A stretch of DNA of 64,000 nt from Flexivirga endophytica (GTDB lineage: Bacteria; Actinomycetota; Actinomycetes; Actinomycetales; Dermatophilaceae), in assembly GCF_014640635.1 (NCBI RefSeq), contig NZ_BMHI01000006.1, positions 1-64,000 of the forward strand, written 5' to 3'. The notes below the pieces were generated by a model, which was given only the letters and a program-made list of their open reading frames with translations, was not told where the DNA came from and did no database searches. Shown piece by piece: positions 25,601 to 34,188 of the stretch. Made by a program: the position numbers and the translations under genes. Position 1 is the first letter of the stretch. Each line of letters opens with the position of its first letter.

Positions 25601-26947
25601 ATGACGAGCTCGCCCTCCACGCACGATGGGACACCCGACCGGATCACCCGCGACGAAGCCTCGGCAGCGCTGCTGCAGCGAGCGCGCGACGTCACCCCCG
25701 GGGGAGTCAATTCCCCGGTCCGGGCATTCCGCGGCGTCGGCGGCACACCGCGCTTCATCGCCAGTGCGAAAGGTCCGTGGCTGACCGACGTCGACGGCAA
25801 CCGCTACGTCGACCTGATCTGCTCCTGGGGACCGATGATCCTCGGTCATGCGCACCCCGACGTCCTGGCGGCCGTCCAGGAGGCCGCGACCCGTGGTTTC
25901 AGTTTCGGCACTCCGAGCGAGAACGAAGTTGCACTCGCCGAGGAGATCGTCTCCCGGGTCGAGCCGATCGAGCAGGTGCGCCTGGTCAACAGCGGCACCG
26001 AGGCGACGATGTCCGCGTTGCGCCTCGCGCGCGGCGCCACCGGGCGCAGCTCCGTGGTGAAGTTCGCCGGTTGCTACCACGGTCACGTCGACCCGTTGCT
26101 GGCCTCGGCCGGCTCCGGGCTGGCGACCTTCGCGCTGCCGGACTCCGCCGGTGTGCCGGCTTCGGCGGCGCACGAGACGATCGTGTTGCCCTACAACGAC
26201 ATCGCAGCGGTCGAGGCCGCGTTCGCCGAGCACGGTGACGAGATCGCCTGCGTGATCACCGAGGCGTCGCCCGGCAACATGGGCGTCGTCCCGCCCGCTC
26301 CCGGCTTCACCGCCGCATTGCGCCGCATCACCCGCGAGCACGGTGCGCTGCTGATCTCCGACGAGGTGATGACCGGATTCCGCTGCTCCGCGGCCGGTTG
26401 GTACGGCCTCGAGGGAGAGCCTGAGGGCGGCGCACCGGACCTGTTCACCTTCGGCAAGGTCATGGGCGGCGGCTTCCCCGCCGCCGCGTTCGGTGGCAGC
26501 GCCGAGCTGATGGGCAATCTGGCACCCGACGGACCCGTCTACCAGGCGGGCACCCTGTCGGGGAACCCGGTCGCGACGGCGGCCGGCCTGGCCACCCTGC
26601 GCGGTTGCACCCCCGAGGTCTACGACCGGATCGGCACCGTCGCGCACGCGATAGCCGACGGCGCGTCCGCGGCGTTGTCCCAGCACGGTGTGCCGCACAC
26701 GATCCAGTGGGCGGGCTCGATGTTCTCGGTCTTCTTCACGGGCGGCGCGGTCCGCAACTACGACGACGCCAAGACCCAGGACACCGCCGCGTTCGGCCGG
26801 TTCTTCCACGCGATGCTCGATCAGGGCGTCCACCTGCCGCCGAGTTCCTTCGAGGCGTGGTTCGTCAGCGCGTCGCACGACGACGCCGCGGTCGAGCATG
26901 TCCTGCAGGCCCTGCCCGCCGCTGCTGCCGCGGCCGCCGCGAGCTGA
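25601..26947 (+). CDS. hemL: Glutamate-1-semialdehyde 2,1-aminomutase
   Basis: PLP enzyme that converts glutamate-1-semialdehyde, the HemA product, to 5-aminolevulinate. 448 residues with [52 protein letters not shown], the cofactor-binding [11 protein letters not shown], and the PLP Lys in [10 protein letters not shown]. The C-terminus is a run of Ala. It stands apart from the rex-hem operon, separated by the yceI-marR pair, and is followed by the phosphatase and cytochrome c genes. GSA aminomutase next to a cytochrome c maturation set is the same order as in mycobacteria, as I recall. Confidence 0.95.
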   Translation: MTSSPSTHDGTPDRITRDEASAALLQRARDVTPGGVNSPVRAFRGVGGTPRFIASAKGPWLTDVDGNRYVDLICSWGPMILGHAHPDVLAAVQEAATRGFSFGTPSENEVALAEEIVSRVEPIEQVRLVNSGTEATMSALRLARGATGRSSVVKFAGCYHGHVDPLLASAGSGLATFALPDSAGVPASAAHETIVLPYNDIAAVEAAFAEHGDEIACVITEASPGNMGVVPPAPGFTAALRRITREHGALLISDEVMTGFRCSAAGWYGLEGEPEGGAPDLFTFGKVMGGGFPAAAFGGSAELMGNLAPDGPVYQAGTLSGNPVATAAGLATLRGCTPEVYDRIGTVAHAIADGASAALSQHGVPHTIQWAGSMFSVFFTGGAVRNYDDAKTQDTAAFGRFFHAMLDQGVHLPPSSFEAWFVSASHDDAAVEHVLQALPAAAAAAAAS

Positions 26948-27027
26948 ACGACAGCTGAGAGAGCGACACAGATTCCGATGCGACACTCCGAGCGTGATAT
27001 TCGTATGGCGTCCCACGGGCGGCACCG

Positions 27028-27684
27028 ATGACTGAGACCGTGGTCCACCTGGTGCGGCACGGTGAGGTCGACAATCCCGGTGGCGTGCTCTACGGCCGGA
27101 TGCCCGGCTTCCACCTGTCCGAGCTCGGCCGGCAGATGGCCAAGCGCACCGCGGCATACCTCGCCGAGCGCGACATCACCCACTTGGTCTCCTCGCCGCT
27201 GGAGCGAGCACAGGAGACCATCGAGCCGCTCGCCGAGACACTGAAGCTGCCGGTCGAGCTCGATGACCAGGTGATCGAGGCGGCCAACGACTTCGAGGGC
27301 CTGACCGTCGGCAAGAACCCCAAACAGCTTCTCAATCCACGTTTCTGGGGCAAGCTGACCAACCCGCTCAAGCCGAGCTGGGGCGAGCCCTACGCCGAGA
27401 TCGCCGAGCGCATGGAAGCCGCGACCCGCGACGCGCGAGCCGCCGCGGAGGGGCACGAGGCGGTCATCGTCAGCCATCAGTTGCCGGTGTGGATCGCGCG
27501 GACGCACTTCGAGGGCAACCGCCTGTGGCACGACCCGCGACGTCGGCAGTGCACGCTCGCGTCGGTGACCAGCATCGTCTTCGACGACGACCGCTTCAGT
27601 CGGGTCGTGTATGCCGAGCCCGCGGGTGACCTGCTGCCCGGCGCGACGGAGGCTGCCGGCTCCGCGACAGGACGATCCAAATGA
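27028..27684 (+). CDS. Histidine phosphatase family protein
   Basis: 218-residue phosphoglycerate-mutase-like phosphatase. The catalytic LVRHGEVDNP is at residues 8-17 (RHGE), an SSPLERAQET block follows at 60-70 with the second Arg, and the second active-site His is in VIVSHQLPVW. The usual effectors of this fold range from mutases to small-molecule phosphatases; the substrate here is not known. Its stop overlaps the next gene in ATGA. It occupies the place of Rv0525 as I recall, between hemL and the thioredoxin-like gene. Confidence 0.85.
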   Translation: MTETVVHLVRHGEVDNPGGVLYGRMPGFHLSELGRQMAKRTAAYLAERDITHLVSSPLERAQETIEPLAETLKLPVELDDQVIEAANDFEGLTVGKNPKQLLNPRFWGKLTNPLKPSWGEPYAEIAERMEAATRDARAAAEGHEAVIVSHQLPVWIARTHFEGNRLWHDPRRRQCTLASVTSIVFDDDRFSRVVYAEPAGDLLPGATEAAGSATGRSK

Positions 27685-28274
27685 CCCTTCGCCGTGCCGT
27701 TCCCGCGGTGACACTGGCCTGCGTGGCCGCGCTCGGACTCGCGGCCTGCGGCAGCGACGGCGGGAAGTCGATCAGCGACCAGGCCAACCAGGGCTCCGAC
27801 AAGAACTACCTGTCCGGCGACGGCACGCTCGCACAACTCTCGCCGGGGGAGCGCGGCAAGCCGGTGACCCTGTCCGGCAAGCTGCTGGACGGCACGCCGT
27901 GGTCGACCAAGGACCACCCGGGCAAGGTCATCATCGTAAACGTGTGGGGTTCGTGGTGCCCGCCGTGCAAGGCGGAGACTCCGGACCTGCAGAAGGCGTG
28001 GGAGAAGCTGCAGAAGAAGGGCGTGCTGATGGTCGGCGTCGACCGGCAGGAAGGCCCGCAGACCGCGGCGGCATACCTGAAATCGGCCGGCGTCACCTAC
28101 CCGTCGTTGCGTGACGACGGCGGTGCCGCGCTCGTCGCGCTGCAGGGCAAGGCCTCGGCCACGCCGTCCACACTGGTCCTCGACAGCGAGCACCGCATCG
28201 CGGCGCGCGTGTCCGGTCCGACGACGACCTCCACCCTCACCGGTCTGGTCAACGACGTCCTGAGCAAGGGTTAA
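27681..28274 (+). CDS. TlpA/ResA-like thiol-disulphide lipoprotein
   Basis: 197-residue exported thioredoxin-fold protein. The signal peptide runs to a lipobox L-A-A-C (Cys about 26), so it should be anchored outside the membrane. The redox centre is GSWCPPCKAETPDL, with Cys spaced C-P-P-C, and the cis-Pro lies in SATPSTLVLD. This is the ResA/CcmG type that reduces apocytochrome c haem-binding Cys before haem is attached. It works with CcdA (electrons in) and ResB/CcsB (haem ligation), encoded immediately downstream. The ATG overlaps the phosphatase stop. Confidence 0.9.
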   Translation: MTLRRAVPAVTLACVAALGLAACGSDGGKSISDQANQGSDKNYLSGDGTLAQLSPGERGKPVTLSGKLLDGTPWSTKDHPGKVIIVNVWGSWCPPCKAETPDLQKAWEKLQKKGVLMVGVDRQEGPQTAAAYLKSAGVTYPSLRDDGGAALVALQGKASATPSTLVLDSEHRIAARVSGPTTTSTLTGLVNDVLSKG

Positions 28275-28278
28275 TGTC

Positions 28279-28393
28279 ACCCCACGAAGTTTCTCCTCCG
28301 CTCCGTCACCCCACGGAGTTCTCCCCCGCTGCGCTCCTCCGATACTCCGCGGGGGCCCCGACGTGCTCCCCCGAATACTTCGTGGGGGCCCCG
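28279..28393 (+). repeat. Cluster of dispersed palindromic repeats (CCCCACGAAGT family), tlpA-ccdA gap
   Basis: At 28279 a half copy begins ACCCCACGAAGTTTCTCC; a full copy runs 28308-28360 (ACCCCACGGAGTTCTCC to GCGGGGGCCCCG); and a third right-hand end AATACTTCGTGGGGGCCCCG closes at 28393. The cluster starts 4 bases after the tlpA stop and ends about 33 bases before the ccdA start, so it fills most of the gap. Confidence 0.85.
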
Positions 28394-28425
28394 ACTTCTG
28401 CCGTCCAACCGTTCGGGGGACTCCG

Positions 28426-29169
28426 GTGATCTCGGACGCCGCGCAGACCGTTGCCACGGGCAGCCTGCCACTCGCCGTACTCCTGGCGCTGGTGGCGGGC
28501 GTGGTGTCGTTCGCCTCACCGTGCGTATTGCCCTTGGTGCCAGGCTTTCTCGGCTATGTCACCGGGCTGACCGACGAGCAGCGCAAGACCCGTCTGGTGA
28601 CCGGCGCGCTGCTGTTCGTGCTCGGCTTCTCGGTCGTGTTGGTGAGCGTCGCGGCGGCATACAGCTGGGTGGTCAACCTGCGCTACCTGCACCAGGACGC
28701 GATGATCCGCATCAGCGGCGTGATCGTCATACTCCTGGCGCTCGTTTACCTCGGCTTCATCGGGCAGCGCGGCATACCCGTGCGCTGGAAGCCGTCCGCC
28801 GGCCTGCTCGGCGCACCGTTGCTCGGCGCCGTCTTCGGGCTCAGCGCCAGCCCCTGCGTCGGCCCGGTGTATGGCGCGATCCTCAACCTGGCCAACCCGA
28901 TCGGTCACTCCGGCGCGACGCGCGGCGTGACATTGGCAGCGTTCTACTGCCTCGGGCTGGGCATTCCGTTCCTACTCATCGCGGCCGGCTGGTCCCGCGC
29001 TGAGACCTGGTCGCGCTGGCTGCGCGACCACCACCGGCCAATCCAACTGGTCGGTGGCATCCTCATGCTGGTAGTCGGTCTGATCATGGTGTCGGGGCAG
29101 TGGTTGCACCTGATCTCCTGGATCCAGGTCCGGCTGACCGGCTCCGACACGTTCGTTCCGGTGATCTGA
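28426..29169 (+). CDS. ccdA: Cytochrome c biogenesis protein CcdA
   Basis: Polytopic membrane protein, 247 residues with six hydrophobic helices, that carries reducing equivalents from cytoplasmic thioredoxin to the outside TlpA-type protein. Both redox Cys are present: ASPCVLPLVPGFLGY in helix 1 and SASPCVGPVYG in helix 4. GTG 28426 has GGGGGA about 5 bases upstream and begins just before helix 1; the frame opening at 28363 lies inside the repeat cluster and is rejected. The stop codon is part of TGATG, which starts a 23-codon ORF leading to resB. Confidence 0.92.
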   Translation: MISDAAQTVATGSLPLAVLLALVAGVVSFASPCVLPLVPGFLGYVTGLTDEQRKTRLVTGALLFVLGFSVVLVSVAAAYSWVVNLRYLHQDAMIRISGVIVILLALVYLGFIGQRGIPVRWKPSAGLLGAPLLGAVFGLSASPCVGPVYGAILNLANPIGHSGATRGVTLAAFYCLGLGIPFLLIAAGWSRAETWSRWLRDHHRPIQLVGGILMLVVGLIMVSGQWLHLISWIQVRLTGSDTFVPVI

Positions 29170-29242
29170 TGCGTAGATTCGTCCCTCATCTCCCCATCAG
29201 TTCGCTGATGTTCTTGCCCGTCCTTCGGCCGGTGATCTGATG
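29158..29242. repeat. 14-bp direct repeat CCGGTGATCTGATG flanking the ccdA-resB junction
   Basis: Identical 14-mers lie at 29158-29171 and 29229-29242. The first contains the ccdA stop and the second contains the resB ATG. Each encodes Pro-Val-Ile-stop in one frame and an ATG in the next. The 71-base period suggests that an ancestral ccdA/resB TGATG overlap was split by a duplication or insertion. Confidence 0.8.
29169..29240 (+). CDS. Possible 23-residue peptide between ccdA and resB
   Basis: ATG 29169 overlaps the ccdA stop, and the TGA at 29238-29240 overlaps the resB ATG, both as TGATG. The peptide would read MRRFVPHLPISSLMFL then PVLRPVI, basic at the start and hydrophobic later. There is no independent ribosome site; translation would depend on re-initiation. 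It may be a real small membrane peptide or only a by-product of a duplication that keeps ribosomes moving to resB. Confidence 0.3.
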   Translation: MRRFVPHLPISSLMFLPVLRPVI

Positions 29243-30937
29243 ACACAAACCAAATCCACCGACTCCGGCACGAAGTCCGGGTCCGGCGGTCGCAAGCCAC
29301 GGGTGCTGGCGCCCAAGCTGGGTGTCCTGGGCACGCTGCGCTGGCTGTGGCGGCAGCTCACCTCGATGCGCACTGCGCTCTTCCTGCTGCTGATCCTGGC
29401 CGTTGCGGCGGTGCCCGGGTCGATCTTCCCGCAGCGCAGCATCGATGCCGGGAGGGTGACGACATACCTGGACGAGCACCAGACGATCGGGCCCTGGCTC
29501 GACAAGCTGAGCATGTTCGACGTCTACGGCGCACCGTGGTTCGCGGCGATCTACATTCTGCTGCTGATCTCGCTGGTCGGTTGTGTGCTGCCGCGTTGCG
29601 TGGTCCACGCCAAGGCTCTTCGGTCGCCGCTGCCGCGCGTGCCCAAGCGGCTCTCCCGGCTGCCTGCGAGCTCCGAACGCACCGTCGACGCGAGCACCGG
29701 CGACCTGGTCGAGGCTGCGCGAGAAACGTTGCGCCGCAAGGGATATCGGGTGCGGGTCGATGACGCCGTCGACGGCGAGCAGGCTGTCACCGCCGAGGGC
29801 GGGCGGCTGCGGGAGACCGGCAACCTGCTCTTCCACCTGTGCCTGCTCATCCTGGTGCTCGCCGTCGCGGCCGACCACCTGATGGGCTGGCGGGGCGACG
29901 TGATCGTGCCCGAGGGCAACGACACCTTCGTGAGCGCGGTCGGCAGCTACAACACCCTCGATCTCGGCCCCTGGGTCAACACCGACGACATCAAGCCGTG
30001 GACCCTGAAGGTCAACAAGCTCGATGTGACTTTCGAGAAGAACGTGCCCAAGGACTCACCGCAGTTCGGCCAGCCACGTGACTTCATCGCCTCGGTGACC
30101 ACCGGCTCGGCACCGGGCAGCAAGACCACCACCCGCCGGCTGGCGGTCAACGACGCGGTCAAGCTGGACGGCACGTCGGTCTACCTGCTCGGCAACGGCT
30201 ACGCGCCGGTGATCACCGTCAAGGACCCGAAGGGCAAGGTGCTCTACCACCAGGCGACGCCGTTCCTGCCCCAGGACAACGCGTACCGGTCGGTGGGCGC
30301 GGTCAAGGTGCCGGCGGCCTCGCCGAAGGAGCTGGGCTTCTTCGGGTTCTTCCTGCCGACCGCGACGTTCGACGACAAGATGGGCCCGATCTCGACGTAT
30401 GCCGGGCTCGACAATCCCGCGCTCGTCCTCGGGGCCTACCGCGGAGACCTCTTCCCGGACGGCACACCGCAGTCGGTCTACACGCTCAACACGAAGAAGA
30501 TGACGCAGGTCAAGGACGGCAAGAGTCCCTGGCGCGCGGTCGTGAAGCCGGGACAGACGGTGAAACTGCCCGACGGCACGACGATCTCGATGGACAAGAA
30601 GATCCCGCGCTGGGCAGGCCTGTCGGCTCGCTACGACCCGGGCAAGGGCACTGCGCTCGGCTCGGCGCTGCTCGGCCTGGCCGGACTGATCATGTCGATG
30701 ACACTGCGCCGCCGGCGCATCTTCTTCAAGGTGCGTGCCGCGGGCCGCGGCGAAGAGGACGACAAGGACTTCGACACGAACGAGACCGGTCCGGCAGGCG
30801 GGCGTAGTCTGATCACCGCGGGCGCGCTCGCCAAGGGCGAGGATCCGCGGCTGCAGGTCGCACTCGACGCCCTCCTCGACGGCATCGAGACAAGACTTGG
30901 CAATACCCCCACATCTCAGGCAGGTTCGGCACGATGA
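29240..30937 (+). CDS. resB: Cytochrome c biogenesis protein ResB
   Basis: 565-residue membrane subunit of the system II cytochrome c synthase, paired with CcsB. Transmembrane helices lie near 44-64, 95-115 and 195-215, a large extracytoplasmic domain follows (about 220-480), and a last helix near 485-505 (LGSALLGLAGLIMSMTL). The RWLWRQLTSMRTALFLLLILAVAAVPGS-type start and QRSIDAGRVTTYLDEHQ are family marks; a His sits near the third helix (LLFHLCLLIL). ATG 29240 overlaps the stop of a short upstream ORF. The stop overlaps ccsB in ATGA. Confidence 0.92.
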   Translation: MTQTKSTDSGTKSGSGGRKPRVLAPKLGVLGTLRWLWRQLTSMRTALFLLLILAVAAVPGSIFPQRSIDAGRVTTYLDEHQTIGPWLDKLSMFDVYGAPWFAAIYILLLISLVGCVLPRCVVHAKALRSPLPRVPKRLSRLPASSERTVDASTGDLVEAARETLRRKGYRVRVDDAVDGEQAVTAEGGRLRETGNLLFHLCLLILVLAVAADHLMGWRGDVIVPEGNDTFVSAVGSYNTLDLGPWVNTDDIKPWTLKVNKLDVTFEKNVPKDSPQFGQPRDFIASVTTGSAPGSKTTTRRLAVNDAVKLDGTSVYLLGNGYAPVITVKDPKGKVLYHQATPFLPQDNAYRSVGAVKVPAASPKELGFFGFFLPTATFDDKMGPISTYAGLDNPALVLGAYRGDLFPDGTPQSVYTLNTKKMTQVKDGKSPWRAVVKPGQTVKLPDGTTISMDKKIPRWAGLSARYDPGKGTALGSALLGLAGLIMSMTLRRRRIFFKVRAAGRGEEDDKDFDTNETGPAGGRSLITAGALAKGEDPRLQVALDALLDGIETRLGNTPTSQAGSAR

Positions 30938-31965
30938 TCACGCTCACGCCCTCCATCTCCTTCGACTGGGGCGGTCACGCCACCGACGTCGGGCTGTCCA
31001 ACCTGTCCAACAACTTCCTCTACGCCTCGGCGGTCGTGCTCGTGCTGGCGATGATGTCCTTCGCCGCCGACCTGGCCACCTATCCCGGCCGAATGGCACG
31101 GGCCGAGCAACGCGAGGCCGAAGCCGCCGAGAAGTCGGCGGCCGTGAGCGCCGGGTCGAGCAGCGGTGGCACCGCCGTGCTCGAGCGGACCGCGGAAGGC
31201 ACTGGCGCCATACCGGAGAAGAGACAGTGGGCGGGCATCGGTATGTCGCTGTCATGGCTCGGCTTCCTGTTGGTCGCTGCCTGTGTCGTGCTCCGGTCGG
31301 CCTCGGTCGGCCGTCCGCCATTGGGCAACATGTACGAATTCGCGATCGTCGGCGCATTCTTCGTGATGGGGGCATTCCTCGGCTGGAGCCTGCGGCGCGA
31401 CGTGCGCTCGCTCGGGATCTTCGTGGTCGGCCCGACCGTGCTGACCGAGATGCTGGCCGGCCTCGTCTTCTACACCGACGCCAGCCAGTTGCTGCCGTCG
31501 CTGAAGAACTACTGGCTGAGCATCCACGTGACGGTCGCGATCCTGTCCGTCGCCTTCTTCACCATCGCCTTCTCCACGACGATCCTCTACTTCGTCCAGA
31601 AGTGGCGCGAGGACATCAAGGACACGAAGTACAAGTTCATGGATGCCGTGCCGGGCTCCGAGGTGATGGACCGCACGACATACGGCCTGCTGATCATCGC
31701 CTTCCCGTTGTGGACGTTCACCGTCATCGCCGGCGCGATCTGGGCACAGAAGGCCTGGGGCAACTACTGGGGCTGGGACCCCAAGGAGGTCTGGTCGCTG
31801 GTGATCTGGGTGGTGTATGCCGCCTACCTGCACGCCCGGGCCACCGCCGGCTGGGGCGGTAAGAAGGCTGCTTACATCGCGCTCGCCGGCTTCGGCTGTG
31901 TGTTGTTCAACTTCTGCGTCGTCAACATCTTCATCGTCGGTATGCACTCCTATTCGGGTATGTGA
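30934..31965 (+). CDS. ccsB: Cytochrome c synthase subunit CcsB/CcsA
   Basis: 343-residue polytopic protein that carries haem to the outer face and joins it to apocytochrome c with ResB. The WWD-type haem-handling motif reads WGNYWGWDPKEVWSLVIW (about 275-292), with conserved His in LSIHVTVAILS and HSYSGM-adjacent regions. Hydrophobic segments lie near 28-48, 105-125, 135-153, 160-178, 197-220, 240-262, 290-310 and 315-335. A hydrophilic loop of about 50 residues, Ala/Glu/Ser-rich, sits after helix 1. The start overlaps the resB stop by four bases. This completes the tlpA-ccdA-resB-ccsB set. Confidence 0.93.
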   Translation: MITLTPSISFDWGGHATDVGLSNLSNNFLYASAVVLVLAMMSFAADLATYPGRMARAEQREAEAAEKSAAVSAGSSSGGTAVLERTAEGTGAIPEKRQWAGIGMSLSWLGFLLVAACVVLRSASVGRPPLGNMYEFAIVGAFFVMGAFLGWSLRRDVRSLGIFVVGPTVLTEMLAGLVFYTDASQLLPSLKNYWLSIHVTVAILSVAFFTIAFSTTILYFVQKWREDIKDTKYKFMDAVPGSEVMDRTTYGLLIIAFPLWTFTVIAGAIWAQKAWGNYWGWDPKEVWSLVIWVVYAAYLHARATAGWGGKKAAYIALAGFGCVLFNFCVVNIFIVGMHSYSGM

Positions 31966-32210
31966 TGATCCGCTACAGCATTCTGCGACTGCTCATCTTC
32001 GTGGTCGCCCTGCTCGTCCTGTATGCCGTCGGCTTCCGCAGTTGGGCGCTGTTGCTGCTGTCCGCGCTGGTGTCGCTGGTGGTGTCCTTCGTCGCGTTGC
32101 GCCAGCAGCGCGAGCAGTTCGCCGAGCAGGTGCAGCGCAAGGTGTCCGAGCGACAGGAGCGCGCCGCGGCATACCGCAGCGCCGAGGACGACGACACCGA
32201 CGACGAGTGA
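31965..32210 (+). CDS. DUF4229 domain-containing membrane protein
   Basis: 81 residues: two hydrophobic helices (about 8-25 and 28-45), then a basic and acidic coiled tail ending in DDDTDDE. The pattern IRYSILRLLIF...FVALRQQREQFAEQVQRKV fits DUF4229, a small actinobacterial membrane protein often next to ccsA or menA. Its function is unknown. The ATG at 31965 shares its A with the ccsB stop (TGATG); an in-frame GTG at 31962 is possible. Being last in the cytochrome c operon suggests it assists that pathway or the membrane, but this is inference only. Confidence 0.8.
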   Translation: MIRYSILRLLIFVVALLVLYAVGFRSWALLLLSALVSLVVSFVALRQQREQFAEQVQRKVSERQERAAAYRSAEDDDTDDE

Positions 32211-32226
32211 CCCGACTCGTCGGCGA

Positions 32227-33132
32227 TCAGTCGCTGGCCCCGTGTGTGAAGTCGCGCCCGATTGCCACCAGTTCCTGTATGACGTGGTGCACTGCTGCTC
32301 GCTCGGCGCGGTCGCGCCGAGCCATCACCAGCACCCGCCGGGCAGTGTCGACGTCACGTAACCGCAGCAGTCGGACGGCGGGGTTCGGGCGGGTGGTGAA
32401 GCGCGGCAGCAGCGCGATGCCCTCTCCCGCCGCGACCAGCGCCTCGACCACCCGGTTGTCCCGCACCTCCTGCACGACGTCGGCACGCCGTCCCGTGGTG
32501 CGTTCGATGCGGTCCAGCAGGCTGCGGAACGGATAGCCAGGGGGAGTCGTCACCCACGGCTCACCGATCACTTCGCCGGGCCGGACGCTGCGCCGTTTCG
32601 ACCAGCGGTGGTCGACGGCAACGATGATGTCGAGTGGCTCGCGGACCGCTTCCTGGATCACCAATCCCCGCCGACGCGGAACCGTCGCACGCATGGTGTG
32701 CCCGATGACGACGTCGTAGTCGTCGGCCAGCCCCACGAAGTCCTCCTCGGCGACGTCGACGTCGTCCAGTCGCACCTCGATCGGGTGCTCGCGCAGCGCC
32801 GCCAGCAGCCATGGCGCGAGGTATTCGATGGCGCTCGGCAGCGCAGCGACCCGGACCTCGCCGGAGATCTCCCCGCGGAACTCGTCGAGTCTGGCCTGGG
32901 CACGGGCCAGCGCCGTCTCGACGTCGAGCGCGGCGTCGGCCAGCAACCTGCCCTCGTCGGTGAGCCGGAGCCCACGTCCGTCCGCCTCGACCAGCGTCAC
33001 GCCGAGATCCCGCTCGGCAGTGCGCAATTGTTGTGACACCGCCGACGGCGTGCGCCACGTGGTGGCCGCCACCGCAGCGACGCTGCCGCGGTCCCGCAAC
33101 TCTCGCAGCAGGGTGAGGTGTCTCAGCTCCAT
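32227..33132 (-). CDS. LysR family transcriptional regulator
   Basis: 301-residue LysR-type regulator. The N-terminal winged HTH is MELRHLTLLRELRDRGSVAAVA followed by TPSAVSQQLRTAERDLGVTL, and the effector-binding domain runs from about 90 with two periplasmic-binding-like lobes. It is divergent from an EamA-type exporter gene across 72 bases, so that exporter is the likely target. The gap contains an AT-rich region (33145-33175) where LysR sites and both promoters must lie. The inducer is unknown. It converges with the DUF4229 gene. Confidence 0.88.
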   Translation of the reverse strand: MELRHLTLLRELRDRGSVAAVAATTWRTPSAVSQQLRTAERDLGVTLVEADGRGLRLTDEGRLLADAALDVETALARAQARLDEFRGEISGEVRVAALPSAIEYLAPWLLAALREHPIEVRLDDVDVAEEDFVGLADDYDVVIGHTMRATVPRRRGLVIQEAVREPLDIIVAVDHRWSKRRSVRPGEVIGEPWVTTPPGYPFRSLLDRIERTTGRRADVVQEVRDNRVVEALVAAGEGIALLPRFTTRPNPAVRLLRLRDVDTARRVLVMARRDRAERAAVHHVIQELVAIGRDFTHGASD

Positions 33133-33204
33133 GAAGGAAGCCTAATGAGACGGCATAGAAAATATCACTAGACCTTCTGAATGCTTGGGACCCAGCATTG
33201 ACCT

Positions 33205-34149
33205 ATGCCGATCCGCCACCGCCTGCTCGCCGGGCTCGTCGCCGTCCTGTGGGGACTGAACTTCCTCGCGATCCACGCATCACTGCAGCAGTTCCCGCCA
33301 TACTTCCTGGTGGCGTTGCGCTGGACGCTCATCGCGGTGCCGACCGTGCTGCTCGTGCCGCGGCCGCAGGTGCCCACGCGCTACCTGATCGGGTATGGCG
33401 TGGGCTTCGGCGTCCTGCAGTTCGCGTTCCTCTACAGCGCGATGGATGCCGGTATGCCGACCGGGCTCGCCTCGCTGGTGCTGCAGAGCTCGGCGCCGTT
33501 CACCGTGCTGCTCGGAGTGCTCGTGGGGGAGCGGCTCACGCGGACCCGCGCACTCGGCGTCATCGTCGCAGTCATCGGGCTGGTCATCGTCGGGTCGCAG
33601 CGGGTCGGCGGCGCAGCCTGGTGGCCGTTCGTGCTGACCCTGTGTGCGGGCTTCGGTTGGGCGATCGGCAACCTCTCCAGCAAGCTGGCCCACCCGCCCA
33701 AGCCGTTGCACCTCACGTTGTGGATGACAGTGGTGCCGCCGCTGCCGATGCTCGGGCTGGCCCTGCTCCTGGAGGGGCCACAACGGATCGCCGACTCGGT
33801 GACCTCATCCGGCAGCGCTTGGGGTGCATGGTCCGGGCTGCTCTACACCTGCGTGCTCGGCAGCGTGGCGGGCAGCGGCATCTGGACCTGGCTGATGACG
33901 CGGCACCCGGCGAGCACCGTGGCGCCATACTCGATGCTGGTGCCGGTCGTCGGCCTCAGCGCCGCGTGGATCGCGCTCGGCGAACGCCCCAGCCCGGTCG
34001 AGCTGGTGGGTTGCGTGGTGGTCGTCGCCGGTGTGCTGCTCACCTCACGGACGCCGGCGCCGCCCATCGTCCGCGCCGTGGCGATCGACCCGGGCGAGGA
34101 CGCGGCTCACAGGGAAGGCACAACCGCTTCCGCGGTCCTCCATCAGTAA
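33205..34149 (+). CDS. EamA (DMT) family transporter
   Basis: 314 residues with ten transmembrane helices in two EamA repeats, the second beginning near residue 145 (WWPFVLTLCAGFGWAIGNLSSKL). The first repeat has VLWGLNFLAIHASL and the GERLTRTRALGVIVAVIGLVIV end. Such transporters of the O-acetylserine/cysteine exporter type move amino acids or metabolites out of the cell; the substrate is unknown. It is divergent from the LysR regulator. The last 25 residues are hydrophilic and variable. Confidence 0.87.
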   Translation: MPIRHRLLAGLVAVLWGLNFLAIHASLQQFPPYFLVALRWTLIAVPTVLLVPRPQVPTRYLIGYGVGFGVLQFAFLYSAMDAGMPTGLASLVLQSSAPFTVLLGVLVGERLTRTRALGVIVAVIGLVIVGSQRVGGAAWWPFVLTLCAGFGWAIGNLSSKLAHPPKPLHLTLWMTVVPPLPMLGLALLLEGPQRIADSVTSSGSAWGAWSGLLYTCVLGSVAGSGIWTWLMTRHPASTVAPYSMLVPVVGLSAAWIALGERPSPVELVGCVVVVAGVLLTSRTPAPPIVRAVAIDPGEDAAHREGTTASAVLHQ

Positions 34150-34188
34150 CGGCGAGAACCTGGGTTCAGTCGAACTTCAGGAGCCGTC

